64,000 bases of DNA, from positions 74,743,133 through 74,807,132 of the forward strand of contig NC_132911.1 of NCBI RefSeq assembly GCF_047675955.1, in the 5' to 3' direction. The notes beneath the pieces were generated by a model that was given only the letters and a program-made list of their open reading frames with translations, made no database searches and was not told the origin of the DNA. Origin of the DNA: Chlorocebus sabaeus. Its lineage: Eukaryota; Chordata; Mammalia; Primates; Cercopithecidae. The position numbers were made by a program, and so were the translations under genes. Below are positions 1 through 9,982 of the stretch, piece after piece. Within the stretch, counting starts at the first letter, position 1. Every line of letters starts with the position of its first letter.

Positions 1-270
1 TGCAGGAATAGAAAACCAAACACCACATGTCCTCAGTCATGATTAGGAACTAAGCATAAAGTACACATGGACATAAGGATGAGAATATATGCTGGGGAAT
101 ACAAGAGTAGGGAGGGAGGAACTGGGCAAGGGCTGAAGAAATACCTACTGGGTACTATGCTCACTACCTGGGAGATGGATTCATTTGTACTCCAAACCTC
201 AGCATCACACAATATTCCTTTAAACCTGCACATGTACCCCCTGAAGCTATAATAAAAGTTGAAAAAAAAA
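1..270 (+). mobile_element. L1 3' end (L1PB/L1MA-like), 5' part outside window
   Basis: The sequence follows the end of a primate L1: the stretch that reads 'gaaaaccaaacaccacatgt' in many L1s, a diverged 3' UTR, then an AATAAA just before a 9-A tail at 262-270. The late 3' UTR wording (GGTACTATGCTCACTACCTGG, then CCTCAGCATCACACAATAT) is the L1PB/L1MA version rather than the young L1PA version. No intact reading frame is present. Family recognition is from memory. Confidence 0.8.
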
Positions 271-1429
271 TTGAGATGAAGTTTAAAAATAAAAGAAATG
301 AAAAGAAAACATTCCTGAGACTTGAGTGACTGGGGCAAAAACCAGGAAAGGGAGGAAAGCATGCCACTTAATACATAAGGTGGCTTGCAAGGCATAATAA
401 GTTGCTCAGAAAACCAGATTTGTCATCAGTAGCAGACTCCTATATGAGAGATGTAGGGACCTGGAGAGGGAATTGGAAATGATGCCCGCCATTGTCCAGA
501 AGTCTCTCAAGGGGTATATCTTCCTAGCCAAGGAGCACACCATATGTAAGATGCTACACTGATGACAGCTGCCACCATGGCACATTCTGAGGCTAGAGTG
601 CAAAGTAGAATCCTCATGCGAAAACAGAAGTTCCTCTGGGGCTGGCCAGCCTGTGAGCTTCAGCCTTCAATTCCTTCATGATTCCCTAAACCTGGCCAGC
701 AGCTTTCACATGTCGCCTTGTGCATAACCTTCCAAAGGGACACCTACACACAAGCAATGACCGACCCTGGGACTCGTGAGAGTGTATTTCGCTCCTGAGC
801 AGAGAGGAACAGCTCCTAAGCACGTGGAAACTTCTCCCAGTTTCACTCCTGCTTTCCTTCAGCATCAGCTCCCATTCTCTGCCATGCACTGTGCAGCCTG
901 CCCGGATTCTCACTGTACCTTGGGATTCACCCTGCTTTCCTATGATGTTTTAACTTGCACATATCCCTGTAATACCCTTTCTTTCATTTTGCAACTGAGG
1001 AAAATCTACACATCTTTCAAAATTCGGATAACTTATCTGAGTCTTCTTTAATCAGAATGAGTCATTTCCTCCTCTGTGCATGTACAACTGCTAATATATC
1101 ATTTTGGTACACTGTTTTATAATATTAGCTTCACAAATTGAATCCCAAACATTGCCAAAAGCTCCCTCTCCACCTGACACCCAGTATGCTGTTTCTGTTC
1201 TTTATTCTTGCAAATAGCACCTCCACCTGTCTGATGCGGACATTGAACGTCACCCTCTACCTGATTTTTAAGGGGTTATCAAACCTAATTAATTTTGCCT
1301 TCTAAATATCTCTTGCGTTTATCTCCCTTTTTGCTTTGTCACTACCCTAGGTTATTATTTCTTCCTTCTACTGTTGGTTTTGTTTTTTAATTAAGCTATC
1401 TACCTCCAGGCTACAGTTCCTCCTGGCTT
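271..1429. other. Unassigned, no gene seen
   Basis: Mixed-composition DNA with only short chance open frames (up to 91 codons). I recognise no repeat family, promoter or exon here. Very old L2 or MIR fragments could be hidden. Confidence 0.5.
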
Positions 1430-1655
1430 TGGGGAGGCACTATAGCAGGGGTAATTGCACGGGCTCTCCTGCCTGATTACCTAGTTTTGGATCTCAGTGT
1501 TGCTACTTAATGTGCATATAGCTTAGTAAAAGAAGAAATGCTAGTATTTGCCTCTTAGTTTGCTGAAAATGAAATGCAGTAACATATGTAATATGCCTAG
1601 AATAATACCAGGCACAGAATAAGGACTTTTTAAGGGTCAATAATTTTCATTATTC
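1430..1655 (+). repeat. MIR SINE
   Basis: The order of MIR landmarks is retained. There is a GGATCTCAGTGTTGCTACTTA core, then a diverged middle, then ATATGTAATATGCCTAGAATAATACCAGGCACAGAATAAG, here split by changes but matching the MIR end 'gtgcctggcacatagtaag'. It is a heavily diverged tRNA-derived SINE that is ancient in mammals and has no function visible here. Confidence 0.7.
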
Positions 1656-1689
1656 TTCCAGCACCTGTGCTACCTTGAGAATGATTTTC

Positions 1690-2010
1690 AAGTCTGCTTT
1701 TTTGCAAATCTGATAGCATCCCTCCCCTGGAAAAATGCTTCTGAGACTTCCTGTGGTCTCTGGAATTTAGTAAGGTTTGTACAACCCTCCATGATCTACT
1801 ATGGACTCCCCCGACCCTGTGCCAGCCTTCTCTCTCCTACTTTCACAACACTCTGTGCTGCAGAAGAGGAGCCACCAGCTCTTTCCTCGCTGCCTACTCT
1901 TCAGCCTCTTTTTCTGGTAAGTTACCTCCCTAGAGGACATTCACCCTCCATCCATTTGACTGATTCTAGTTTATTCTTCAAAATCTGCTCCTAAGTCCAA
2001 TTCACTATCT
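1690..2010 (+). repeat. L2 LINE 3' fragment
   Basis: Matches the pyrimidine-rich part of L2: 'aaatctgatagcatccctcc', then CCTCCATGATCTACTATGG, then TCTCTCCTACTTTCAC and a Ctct-rich stretch. The 67-codon frame across it is chance. Diverged, 3'-end-type fragment. Confidence 0.7.
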
Positions 2011-2483
2011 GAGGAGCCCAGGAAAACAAACAAACACACACACAAAAATAGGTTTCAAACATGCTAACAAATACATTTGAATTTAAAATTGTATATAATA
2101 TTATTTGTAGGTTGTAAGACAGGATGGTTATTGGGGTTTTTCTTTTTTTCCCATTGTTGGTAGCATCCTGTCCAAGTTTCTTCTTAACTGACCACCAAAT
2201 AACTCTATGACTTATGCTTTCTCCAGTTAAAAATCTTTCGGTTTTCAGTATTTAGAATAATATCTTTGTTGAATGATATTTCAACAAAGGATTATTTTGT
2301 GAAATAAGATTATTTCATTTTAAGATCATTCAAAATTCATAAGAATGTTATAAATTCAATCAATTTGGAATAAATAGGGATTAAAGAAATTTGGGGCTGT
2401 GACCATTTTAATGATTAACATTAATTCAACATATTAACATCCCTTCTCTCCTGCCCCTGAGAACACACAAAAATGAGAGAGAT
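2011..2483. other. Unassigned AT-rich DNA
   Basis: AT-rich stretch with no recognised element. It contains a local near-palindrome around 2265-2290 (TTGTTGAATGATATTTCAACAA) that could form a short hairpin, probably by chance. Confidence 0.5.
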
Positions 2484-2512
2484 TAAAAAACAAAAAACAA
2501 AACAAAACAAAA
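2484..2512 (+). repeat. A-rich (CAAAA)n simple repeat
   Basis: Runs of A separated by single C residues in units of about 5 bases. No parent SINE is visible immediately 5' of it. Confidence 0.8.
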
Positions 2513-2874
2513 CCTCTGTTCTTAAATTGCCAAGGCTGATAAGGAGATGGGCACATTAAGCCACAGCCTGAAGAGATTGATGAATGTTTCAATAGTACAC
2601 AGCCTGATATGGGAACAGCAGGTGGGAAGGCATTAACTCTGCATACAGGTGAAGGTGAAACCCAGGTAGATCAGGAAAGAATAAGTAAGATTTCCTTGTG
2701 CATCAGTTGAAGGAAGTGCTCCAGGACAGCACAGGTATGAGGCATAGAGAGCCATAGTCCACAGCACAAGAGGCTGGGAATTCTTGGAGGCAGGAATAGA
2801 CATAGGGGAGCAACAGGAAGTAATTCTGGAGAATGTGTGGAAACCAGAGAGTGAAGGGTCATGCATGCCATGTT
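2513..2874. other. Unassigned
   Basis: No confident family. Two overlapping minus-strand frames (77 and 83 codons) lack any domain I recognise. Confidence 0.4.
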
Positions 2875-2883
2875 AAAAAATCT

Positions 2884-3670
2884 ATGCAGCCAACAGACAC
2901 ATGAAAAAATGCCCATCATCACTAGCCATCAGAGAAATGCAAATCAAAACCACAATGAGATACTATCTCACACCCGTTAGAATGGCGATCATTAAAAAGT
3001 CAGGAAACAACAACAGGTGCTGGAGAGGATGTGGAGAAATAGGAACACTTTTACACTGTTGGTGGGACTGTAAACTAGTTCAACCATTGTGGAAGATGGT
3101 GTGGCGATTCCTCAAGGATCTAGAACTAGAAATATCATTTGACCCAGCCATCCCATTACTGGTGTATACCCAAAGGATTATAAATCATGCTGCTATAAAG
3201 ACACATGCACACATATGTTTATTGCGGCACTATTCACAATAGCAAAGACTTGGAAACAACCCAAATGTCCATCAATGACAGACTGGATTAAGAAAATGTG
3301 GCACATATACACCATGGAATACTATGCAGCCATAAAAAGGGATGAGTTCATGTCCTTTATAGGGACATGGATGCATCTGGAAACCATCATTCTCAGCAAA
3401 CTATCGCAAGAACAGAAAACCAAACACCGCATGTTCTCACTCATAGGTGGGAATTAAACAATGAGAACACTTGGTCACAGGAAGGGGAACATCACACACC
3501 GGGGCCGGTTGTCGGGTGGGGGAAGCGGGGAGGGATAGCATTAGGAGATATACCTAATGTAGATGACGAGTTAATGGATGCAGCACACCAACATGGCACA
3601 TGTATACATATGTAACAAACCTGCACGTTGTGCACATGTACCCTAGAACATAAAGTATATTAAAAAAAAA
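2884..3670 (+). mobile_element. 5'-truncated L1PA retrotransposon
   Basis: Begins in the C-terminal part of ORF2, continues through the ORF2 stop (TAA at 3455-3457) and a G-rich 3' UTR, and ends in an A-tail at 3662-3670. The direct repeat AAAAAATCT occurs at 2875-2883 and 3665-3673, and the 5' site reads TT/AAAA, the L1 endonuclease target, so this is a target-primed insertion. A frame change splits the ORF2 tail into two open frames (to 3242 and from 3215). It carries an extra AAC in the AACAACAACAGGTGCTGG segment, shared with the copy at 58378. Young catarrhine L1PA, inactive. Confidence 0.95.
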
Positions 3671-3774
3671 TCTAAACATTATCCTGTAGTTAAAGGTATT
3701 CCATTGAAAGGTTTAAACACATGTAACATGGCCATATTTATGTTTTCAAAAGAACAACTTGATGCTGATGGGTT

Positions 3775-3960
3775 TAAGTGCCAGAAATGTCATCGTCTCA
3801 AGGCAAGGAGACCAATTACAGGTTACTGTAATAGTCCAGGCAAGAAGGGAGTTGGTGAGGCAACCACATAGCAGAATGCACTTAATAGGGTCAAGTCATT
3901 TCATGGAGAGACTCCAGTCTTTGAAGAATGGTGTGCGACCCCATCTATAGGTCTAAAAGA
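3775..3960 (-). repeat. Probable L2 fragment
   Basis: Read on the minus strand, the stretch containing ACTGTAATAGTCCAGGCAAG corresponds to the L2 segment 'ggactattgcaatagcctcc'. The rest is weakly similar. The boundaries are approximate. Confidence 0.5.
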
Positions 3961-4814
3961 AAGAGTAATATGACTTTTGATGTGTATTTCAACAATATCC
4001 TATTTATTTCTAGTATGTTCTAAGTATTTCTATAATTAACTATTTCTGTAGCATCATAGTTCTGAAATTAGATTATAATATTTGACATTCTTATTGTTCA
4101 GCTCTAATGTTGTATTTAAGTATAGGACTCAGGTTTTTGCATTAACCGCAGATAAAGATAGATCCCTGGCACAAAGGGACAGTCACAACTTCTAAGATTC
4201 TATAATGGAAGAGGAATTCTAGAGAGGCAGCTGCTTTGGCATTCGTATGTATTAGTAGTAGAAGCAAAGTAGTAGAATGAAAAGGGAAGGACTTTAAGAG
4301 CCTTTCTTGCATGGAACAGACCAGGGAGGAGTTACAAATAGTACAATGGAACTTGTACATGAGTATAAACTTACTAGTAGGTTCTTTGAATTTGTTAAGT
4401 CAAATTGGCTCTTAATTGACAGCACTGCCATGTTAAATGGAGACATTTTCAGGTGGAGGCTTGATGGTAGTGGAGTATATATACCCTGCTGTGGCTCAGG
4501 TAAACTTATCTGGTCTCTCCAACAGAACACCTTCGGGATTAACTCTTCTCCTTAACCCTCTGAAGCATGTAAACAATGCCCTAAGTGCACTGAGGTCAGA
4601 CCACCTCTGCTGAACAAAAAACACTTCTTAAAACTAATCAGCTAAGTAATTCATCAATTTTCCTTAATTTTCTCAAACCTGGGCCCTATCTCTTCTTTTT
4701 CTATGTGCTCTGCCACTAATCTTGGGTAACATTGCTTAAATAAGCAAGCTTTCTTCCGTGTTTAACTATCTCAGCATCATAGTCCTTTTTTAAACAATTA
4801 AGTAGTAGTTTAAT
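3961..4814. other. Unassigned
   Basis: No repeat or exon recognised. The 82-codon plus-strand frame (4307-4555) has no known domain and no start-site context that supports it. Confidence 0.4.
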
Positions 4815-4940
4815 TTTGACTTGGACAATGTAACATCTTAGGCTATCTATTTAACCTGTGTATCTCAGTCTATTTACCCTGTATAATGGGTGATATTTTT
4901 GTTTTCTTCACAGTTAGGTATGAAATATTTGTTATATATG
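4815..4940 (+). repeat. Degraded MIR
   Basis: Retains the MIR order: GACTTGGACAATGTAACAT (for 'gaccttgggcaagtcact'), ...TATCTCAGTCTATTTACCC, then TATAATGGGTGATATT. Strong divergence makes this tentative. Confidence 0.45.
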
Positions 4941-5085
4941 TATTTTAAAACTTCACAGAAGTCAAATTATTTACATCTAAAAATTAAGAAGGACTCAATA
5001 TTTGAAACCGCATTTAGCTTAGTATATGTAGCTACTTTGCAGCTATAATAAACTTAATATAGGAAGGCAGAACTTGGTCACTGTA

Positions 5086-5494
5086 TGTATTCATCCATTC
5101 CCACATTGCTACAAAGAAATATCTGAGATTGGGTAATTTATAAAGAAAAGAGGTTTATTTGGCTCACAGTTCTGCAGCTCTACAGGAAGCATGATAGCAT
5201 CTGCTTCTGGGGCAGCCTCAGGGGGCTTTTACTAGTGGCGGAAGGCGTGGTGGGAGCAGGCTTCTTCCATGGCAGGAGCAGGACCAAGACAGCCTGGCGG
5301 GAGGTGCCACACACTTTTCAACAACCAGATCTCATGAGAACTCACCATCGAGAGGACAGCATCAAGGGGGATGGTGTTAAACTATGAGAAACGCTCCCCA
5401 TGATCGAATCACCTCCCACCAGGCCCTACTTCCAACACTGGGGATTACAATTGACCATGAGATTGAGGTGGGGACACAGATCCAAACCATATCA
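5086..5494 (-). mobile_element. Solo MaLR LTR (MST-like)
   Basis: On the minus strand this runs from TGATATGGTTTGGATCTGTG to the terminal TGAATACA. Recognisable segments are GGTAATTTATAAAGAAAAGAG, GATCTCATGAGAACTCACCA and TCACCTCCCACCAGGCC. A perfect 5-bp direct repeat, CTGTA, flanks it (5081-5085 and 5495-5499), as expected for ERVL/MaLR integration. Only one LTR is present, so the provirus collapsed by LTR-LTR recombination. The polyadenylation and promoter areas are degraded. MST versus a close MLT1/THE1 relative is not settled. Confidence 0.88.
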
Positions 5495-5499
5495 CTGTA

Positions 5500-6296
5500 T
5501 ATAAATATGCATTTTAAACAACTAGGATAATAGTTTTTAGGACATATAGTGTTGTCTATTTATATTTTAAAAAGCATGTTTAATAACCAAAGCTTATTTT
5601 ATGTCTGAGACTAGCCAGCAGTGACACTTGAAGTACGCAGGAAAAGAGTCTTCCTCATTTTTTAGCTTTGGGGCCTAAAGTTTTACCCTAAAATTTGCAT
5701 CTGCTTAAGCTGCCCTCTTCGCACATCTTCCTTGGAGGAGTAGCTGCTAGGTACAGAGGATTCTGACACCAGAACATGCTCCTTTACAAAGAGTGCAAGC
5801 ACTGGATTCCCTTGGGCTAAGGGAGGAGGATTGGAGCTCTAGAGGAGGAAAAAGTGAGGCAGAAGGGAAGCTTGCAAGGAAATCATGAAAAATCTACATT
5901 TGTAGAGACACCCTAATTAAATCTTTCCTTCAGTATTATCTGTGAGAAGAAATATGTTTTTTCCACCAGGGCCTCTCTCACATTTAGAAGACAAACTAAC
6001 ACAGCTCCCTTAGCTAAATATTTATCTGACAGAAACTGAGAGTTCGAAAGAATAGTTCAAAAGAAACTATCACAGTGGAAGAGAGTGAGCTTGGAATTTG
6101 ATCGTAAGACCCTGATCACCCCACGATCCAGCAGGTGGGGCCCAGGAAGATTAGATCAGTTGAGAAAAATAAATAGGTAGAATTTGTAGAATTTATAGAA
6201 AAATAAATATGTAAAAAATATGTAGAGTTTTATTGCACAGCTGAGTTATGTGAATAAATTTATAATTCTGTTATACCTGTATTAAGCCTCTCCCCC
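5500..6296. other. Unassigned
   Basis: Moderately AT-rich, no recognised element or coding potential. Confidence 0.4.
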
Positions 6297-6550
6297 CAGC
6301 CTGGGCAACACAGGGAGACCCCGTCTCTACAAAAAAATAAAAAATAAAAAAATAAAAGAAAGGAAAAAAGAAATTAGCCAAATGTGGTGGTGCACATCTC
6401 TAGTCCCAGCTACTTGGGGGCTGAGGTGGGGGGATCCCTAGAGTTGGGGAGGTAGAGGCAGTAGTGAGTTGTGATTGCACTACTGCATTGTAGCACAGGT
6501 GACAAAGCAAGACCTTTTCTCAAAAAGTAATAAAAAAAAATGATAAAATA
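6297..6550 (+). mobile_element. 5'-truncated AluJ
   Basis: Starts inside the Alu left arm at AGCCTGGGCAACACAGGGAG, passes through an expanded A-rich linker (about 6330-6372), and contains the full right arm with TAGTCCCAGCTACTTGGG and a diverged 3' end, then an A-rich tail. The old J-type bases and heavy divergence fit AluJ. Confidence 0.85.
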
Positions 6551-7055
6551 AATCCCCTCCCCTAAACCCCTACCTCTTGCTAATGAATCCAAGCCAGGCA
6601 CTCAGCATTGGGATACATCTGCTAACACAGGCCTGGGCCCTCATGCCACCTGGGTGAATTATGGGGCATCTGTCTGCTTAGCCAGTTCAGAAAATAAACT
6701 ACAGTATCATTTTTTCCTGTCTTCCAGCTTCTGTGTAATCTGATTTCCCTTCCACACTTGCTCACCCACATCACTGAAGACCTGCCCTGAACTGCGCCAC
6801 TTAACCCCTGCCTGCTTCCTAAGGGTGCCATCTCCCTAAGGACTGGCCTTGCTCGTCATGTTCACAAGTGATGTCTAAGGGATTTGGTTTCACCAGGTAT
6901 CCAAGAGGCTGCTCTATTTAACAAAATATTGCTGCCTTCTGGGAAACCTCCACCACACCTGTGGCAGCCCAGAGAAGACAAACAGTAGTTCTGCTTCTTG
7001 AATGCTCTAAATAGGCTTATTGACTTCCTGGGGCCAAAATGAGCTTGACTTTAAA
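6551..7055. other. Unassigned
   Basis: Somewhat higher GC than its surroundings between about 6600 and 7030. No family or exon recognised. Confidence 0.4.
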
Positions 7056-7185
7056 CATCAGGTACAGTTTATTTTGTACTATGTCAAATCTGGGGTGCAT
7101 AATCTCATTTAAACTTCATGAAACTCTACGACCTAAATACTTACATGTCCCCATTATAAAGATGAGAAAATTGAGCTTTAGAGGG
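7056..7185 (-). repeat. MIR, part 1 (split by an MLT1 LTR)
   Basis: Minus-strand MIR: TCTCATTTAAACTTCATGAA, then CCCCATTATAAAGATGAGAA and TTGAGCTTTAGAGG. It is interrupted exactly where the LTR at 7186 begins and continues after it. Confidence 0.8.
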
Positions 7186-7552
7186 TGTTATGGGCTGTCT
7201 GTTTGTGTCACCCACCCTAAAATTCATCTGTAGAAGCCTTAAACGCCAATGTGATGGTATTTGAAGGTGGGGGCCTTTGGAAGGTAATTAGGCTTAGATG
7301 ACATCATAGGGATGGAGTCACCATAATGAGATTAGTGTTCTTACAAGAAGAGAAAGACTAGAGCTCACTTTCTCTTCCATGTGAGGACATAAGAAGACTG
7401 CCATCTTCAAACCAGCAAGATAGTCCTCACCAAAACCAGGCCATACCGGCACCCTGATCTCTGACTTCCCAGCCTTCAAAGAAATAAATGTTTGTTGTTG
7501 AAGCCACTCAGTCTGTGGTATTCTGTTACAGCAACCCTAGAAGACTAAGACA
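7186..7552 (+). mobile_element. Solo MLT1 LTR inserted in a MIR
   Basis: Starts TGTTATGGGCTG and ends AGACTAAGACA, with internal MLT1 landmarks CCAATGTGATGGTATTTG, GGAGGTAATTAGG-like sequence, CCATGTGAGGACATAAG, GACTTCCCAGCCT and AAGCCACTCAGTCTGTGGTA. An AATAAA near 7481 is the LTR polyadenylation signal position. Flanking AGAGG-type sequence on both sides looks like the duplicated 5-bp target. No internal region remains. Confidence 0.9.
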
Positions 7553-7625
7553 GAGAGGCTAAGTAACCTGCTCATGGTTATTCTACTGGTAAGTGATAGT
7601 GAACCTAAAAGATAAAGCGGTTGTC
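7553..7625 (-). repeat. MIR, part 2
   Basis: Resumes the MIR at AGAGGCTAAGTAACCTGCTC, the MIR segment 'agaggttaagtgacttgccc', and fades after TAAGTGATAGTGAACC. Together with 7056-7185 it makes one MIR cut in two. Confidence 0.8.
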
Positions 7626-8024
7626 TTGACACCAAACCTGAATCTATAACCATGATTCTTACCTGCCTTTCCTGTGGCCCAGTGGTTTCCAGTGACATTG
7701 GGCTGTCAGTCTGAGAAGTATCCTATAATACTGGCTTTACATTGGCCCCAACTGATCCTTGGACGCTGCAGGCATGGCAAATATTTTCCTGGAAGGAAGA
7801 GAATAAACCAATAATGACTCTTGCTTGCTTCGTGGAGCTCCACAATAACTATGGGAGTCCTGTGTTTTACTTGCTCAGATGGGCAGAAATGGACAGATTT
7901 GCCCCATAGGGGTAAATATTCCCTAGGTGGAAATTATTACGATGACTACTTTGCAACCCTTGAGAAAATGTGCACCAGAAACTTGGCATTCAATCAAATA
8001 TCCATTTGCTTCCTGTCTGACTCT
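7626..8024. other. Unassigned
   Basis: No recognised repeat or exon. Confidence 0.4.
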
Positions 8025-8145
8025 CTTACTGGCATGAGATCTCCATGAGCACAGAGATTTTGTTTTGTTCACTGCAGTGTCCCAGGCACGGAGAGCAGTG
8101 CTTTCCACCAAGTGGCTGGCTACTTGATCCATGCTCTTGAAAAGT
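8025..8145 (+). repeat. Probable L2 3' end fragment
   Basis: Matches the L2 end in order: GATCTCCATGAGCACAGAGA, TTTGTTTTGTTCACTGCAGT and GTCCCAGGCACGGAGAGCAG. It is degraded toward the 3' side. Confidence 0.55.
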
Positions 8146-8549
8146 GAATCCCTGTCTTCCCTAAGAGACAGGAAATGTGATTCAAATCCCTTGAGTTAAA
8201 ATGTTAGAAAGACACCTTCAGCCACTTAAAGTTACAACACACAGGATAGTGCGGGCGACTGGCACCAGGGTGAGTCTGAGCTGAATGTGGGTTAGAGTCC
8301 AGGACCGTCCAGACCTAGAGCCAAGACAAGGGACAGGGGAGAGGCAGCCATAGCATAAAGCAGAACCGGGGTGGAGAGTCAGAGCCAGGCTGCAGGGTGA
8401 GGGGAGGAGCAGAACTGAGGTCTCAGAAAGCCCCGATAGTACCACATTCTGAGTCACTGCAGGGAAGGAAAAGTTCAAGAATTCCCTCTAGATTTCACCT
8501 CATTCCCTGGAAAAGAGGTTATCAGAGAATTCAGTAGTCAAATATGATA
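8146..8549. other. Unassigned
   Basis: GC-moderate, purine-rich stretch around 8260-8420. No family or gene recognised. Confidence 0.4.
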
Positions 8550-8720
8550 ATATGTATTGGATATGTAGTGTGTGCACGGCTCCGATCTGAGCACTTACAT
8601 GGATTGGTTCGTTTAATCCTCACACCAACTGATGTAGCCAGAGGCTGAGCCATCAAAGTTACCCAGGAAGCCACAGAGTCTGGATTTGAACCCCATCAGA
8701 CTGGCTCCAGGCCTGCAGCT
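8550..8720 (-). repeat. MIR
   Basis: Minus-strand MIR: GATCTGAGCACTTACATGG, TTAATCCTCACACCAAC, then GTTACCCAGGAAGCCACAGA and TCTGGATTTGAACCCCATC. A short internal deletion is likely near 8635-8650. Confidence 0.8.
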
Positions 8721-9009
8721 CTTCATGAATGTGGAGGTCTCAGGGTAATGGCATCTATCCAGAGTCCTACTACAGACTGCCTACATCAGACAAAATATTC
8801 TTGGTAATTTAGACCAATGATGTCATAATATCAACTGATGGTTGAAAAAATAAGGGGTTTGTATGCACAATGAAATAAAGTTTTCCTAAAGTTCTGAAAG
8901 TCTCAGAATCACGACGGCTCTGGTAGGGTTTCTTCCCTTTTTGGAATATCACACACAATGGAAATTGCATAGGGAGCTTGGGACACCTGTCTCTGTCAGG
9001 AACTTGACC

Positions 9010-9125
9010 TTGCTGAGCACATAAGAACCCACCCATCATGTGGCAGGCACCACAGGAGGCACAGGGAATGCCCAGGTGACTAAGACACAGCCCTGCCCTC
9101 AAGGCGCTCTTGGGGCAGCCCTGCA
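9010..9125 (-). repeat. L2 fragment
   Basis: Minus-strand L2 3' region: TGGCAGGCACCACAGGAGGC, GTGACTAAGACACAGCCCTG and CCCTCAAGGCGCTCTTGGGG correspond to the L2 'ctccatgagggcagggact' and 'gcctagcacagtgcctggca' segments read in reverse. Confidence 0.7.
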
Positions 9126-9233
9126 TTTGCTCCCCTCATACAAATGACCAGGGCAGTGGAAAAATGGAAAATATGCACTTGCACAAAGATGTCACCTTAT
9201 TGCTGCGGGGTTCCTTGAACACCAAACTTCTCT

Positions 9234-9235
<2 letters not shown>

Positions 9236-9271
<36 letters not shown>

Positions 9272-9552
9272 AGATGGAGTCTGGCTGTGTCGCCCAGGCT
9301 GGAGTGCAGTGGCCGGATCTCAGCTCACTGCAAGCTCCGCCTCCCGGGTTTACGCCATTCTCCTGCCTCAGCCTCCCGAGTAGCTGGGACTACAGGCGCC
9401 CGCCACCTCGCCCAGCTAGTTTTTTGTATTTTTTAGTTGAGACGGGGTTTCACCGTGTTCGCCAGGATGGTCTCGATCTCCTGACCTCGTGATCCGCCCG
9501 TCTCGGCCTCCCAAAGTGCTGGGATTACAGGCTTGAGCCACCGCGCCCGGCC
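9236..9552 (-). mobile_element. AluY, Old World monkey AluYR type
   Basis: Nearly consensus Alu on the minus strand: a poly-T (about 9236-9270), right arm, left arm, ending GGCTTGAGCCACCGCGCCCG then GCC. The bases TGGCCGGATCTCAGCTC and CCACCTCGCCCAGCTAG are those of monkey AluYR copies. The 15-bp target duplication AACTTCTCTAGTTTT appears at 9225-9239 and 9553-9567, so the copy is full length and recent. The 72-codon frame inside it is not a gene. Confidence 0.95.
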
Positions 9553-9597
9553 AACTTCTCTAGTTTTAAAAGTTAAATCAGAAACAAAAGAGTCTTT

Positions 9598-9890
9598 GCT
9601 GGGATGGCTTATGCCTGTAATCCCAACACTTCGGGAGTCCAGGGTGGGACGATCACTTAAGCCCAGGAGTTTGAGACCAGCCTGGGCAACAGAGTGAGAC
9701 TTTGACTCTACAAAAAAAATTAAAAATTAGTCTTGCATGGTGGTGCATACCTGTAGCCTCAGCTACTTTGGAGGCTGAGGTGGGAGGATTGCTTGAGTCT
9801 GGGAGGTCGAGGCTACACTGAGCTGTGATTGCATCACTGCACTCCAGCCTGGGCAACAGAGCAAGACCCTGTCTCAAAAACAACCAAAAA
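9598..9890 (+). mobile_element. AluJ
   Basis: Full dimeric Alu with J-type positions (GGTGGGAGGATTGCTTGAGT and GAGGCTACACTGAGCTGTGA) and strong divergence. Imperfect flanking repeats TCTTTGCTG (about 9593) and TCTTTACTG (about 9891) may be the old target duplication. Confidence 0.9.
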
Positions 9891-9943
9891 ATCTTTACTG
9901 AAATCTACCTGAAGGGATTTCTTCTACCTTAAATATATGAGAC

Positions 9944-9982
9944 CACACACACACACACACACACACATACAAACACACACAC
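9944..9982 (+). repeat. (CA)n microsatellite
   Basis: CA dinucleotides with one ATACAA interruption. It is close to the AluJ but not in its tail. Confidence 0.95.

Noticed and set aside
2265..2290. Short palindrome around TTGTTGAATGATATTTCAACAA
   Set aside because: A short hairpin in AT-rich DNA is expected by chance and has no supporting context.
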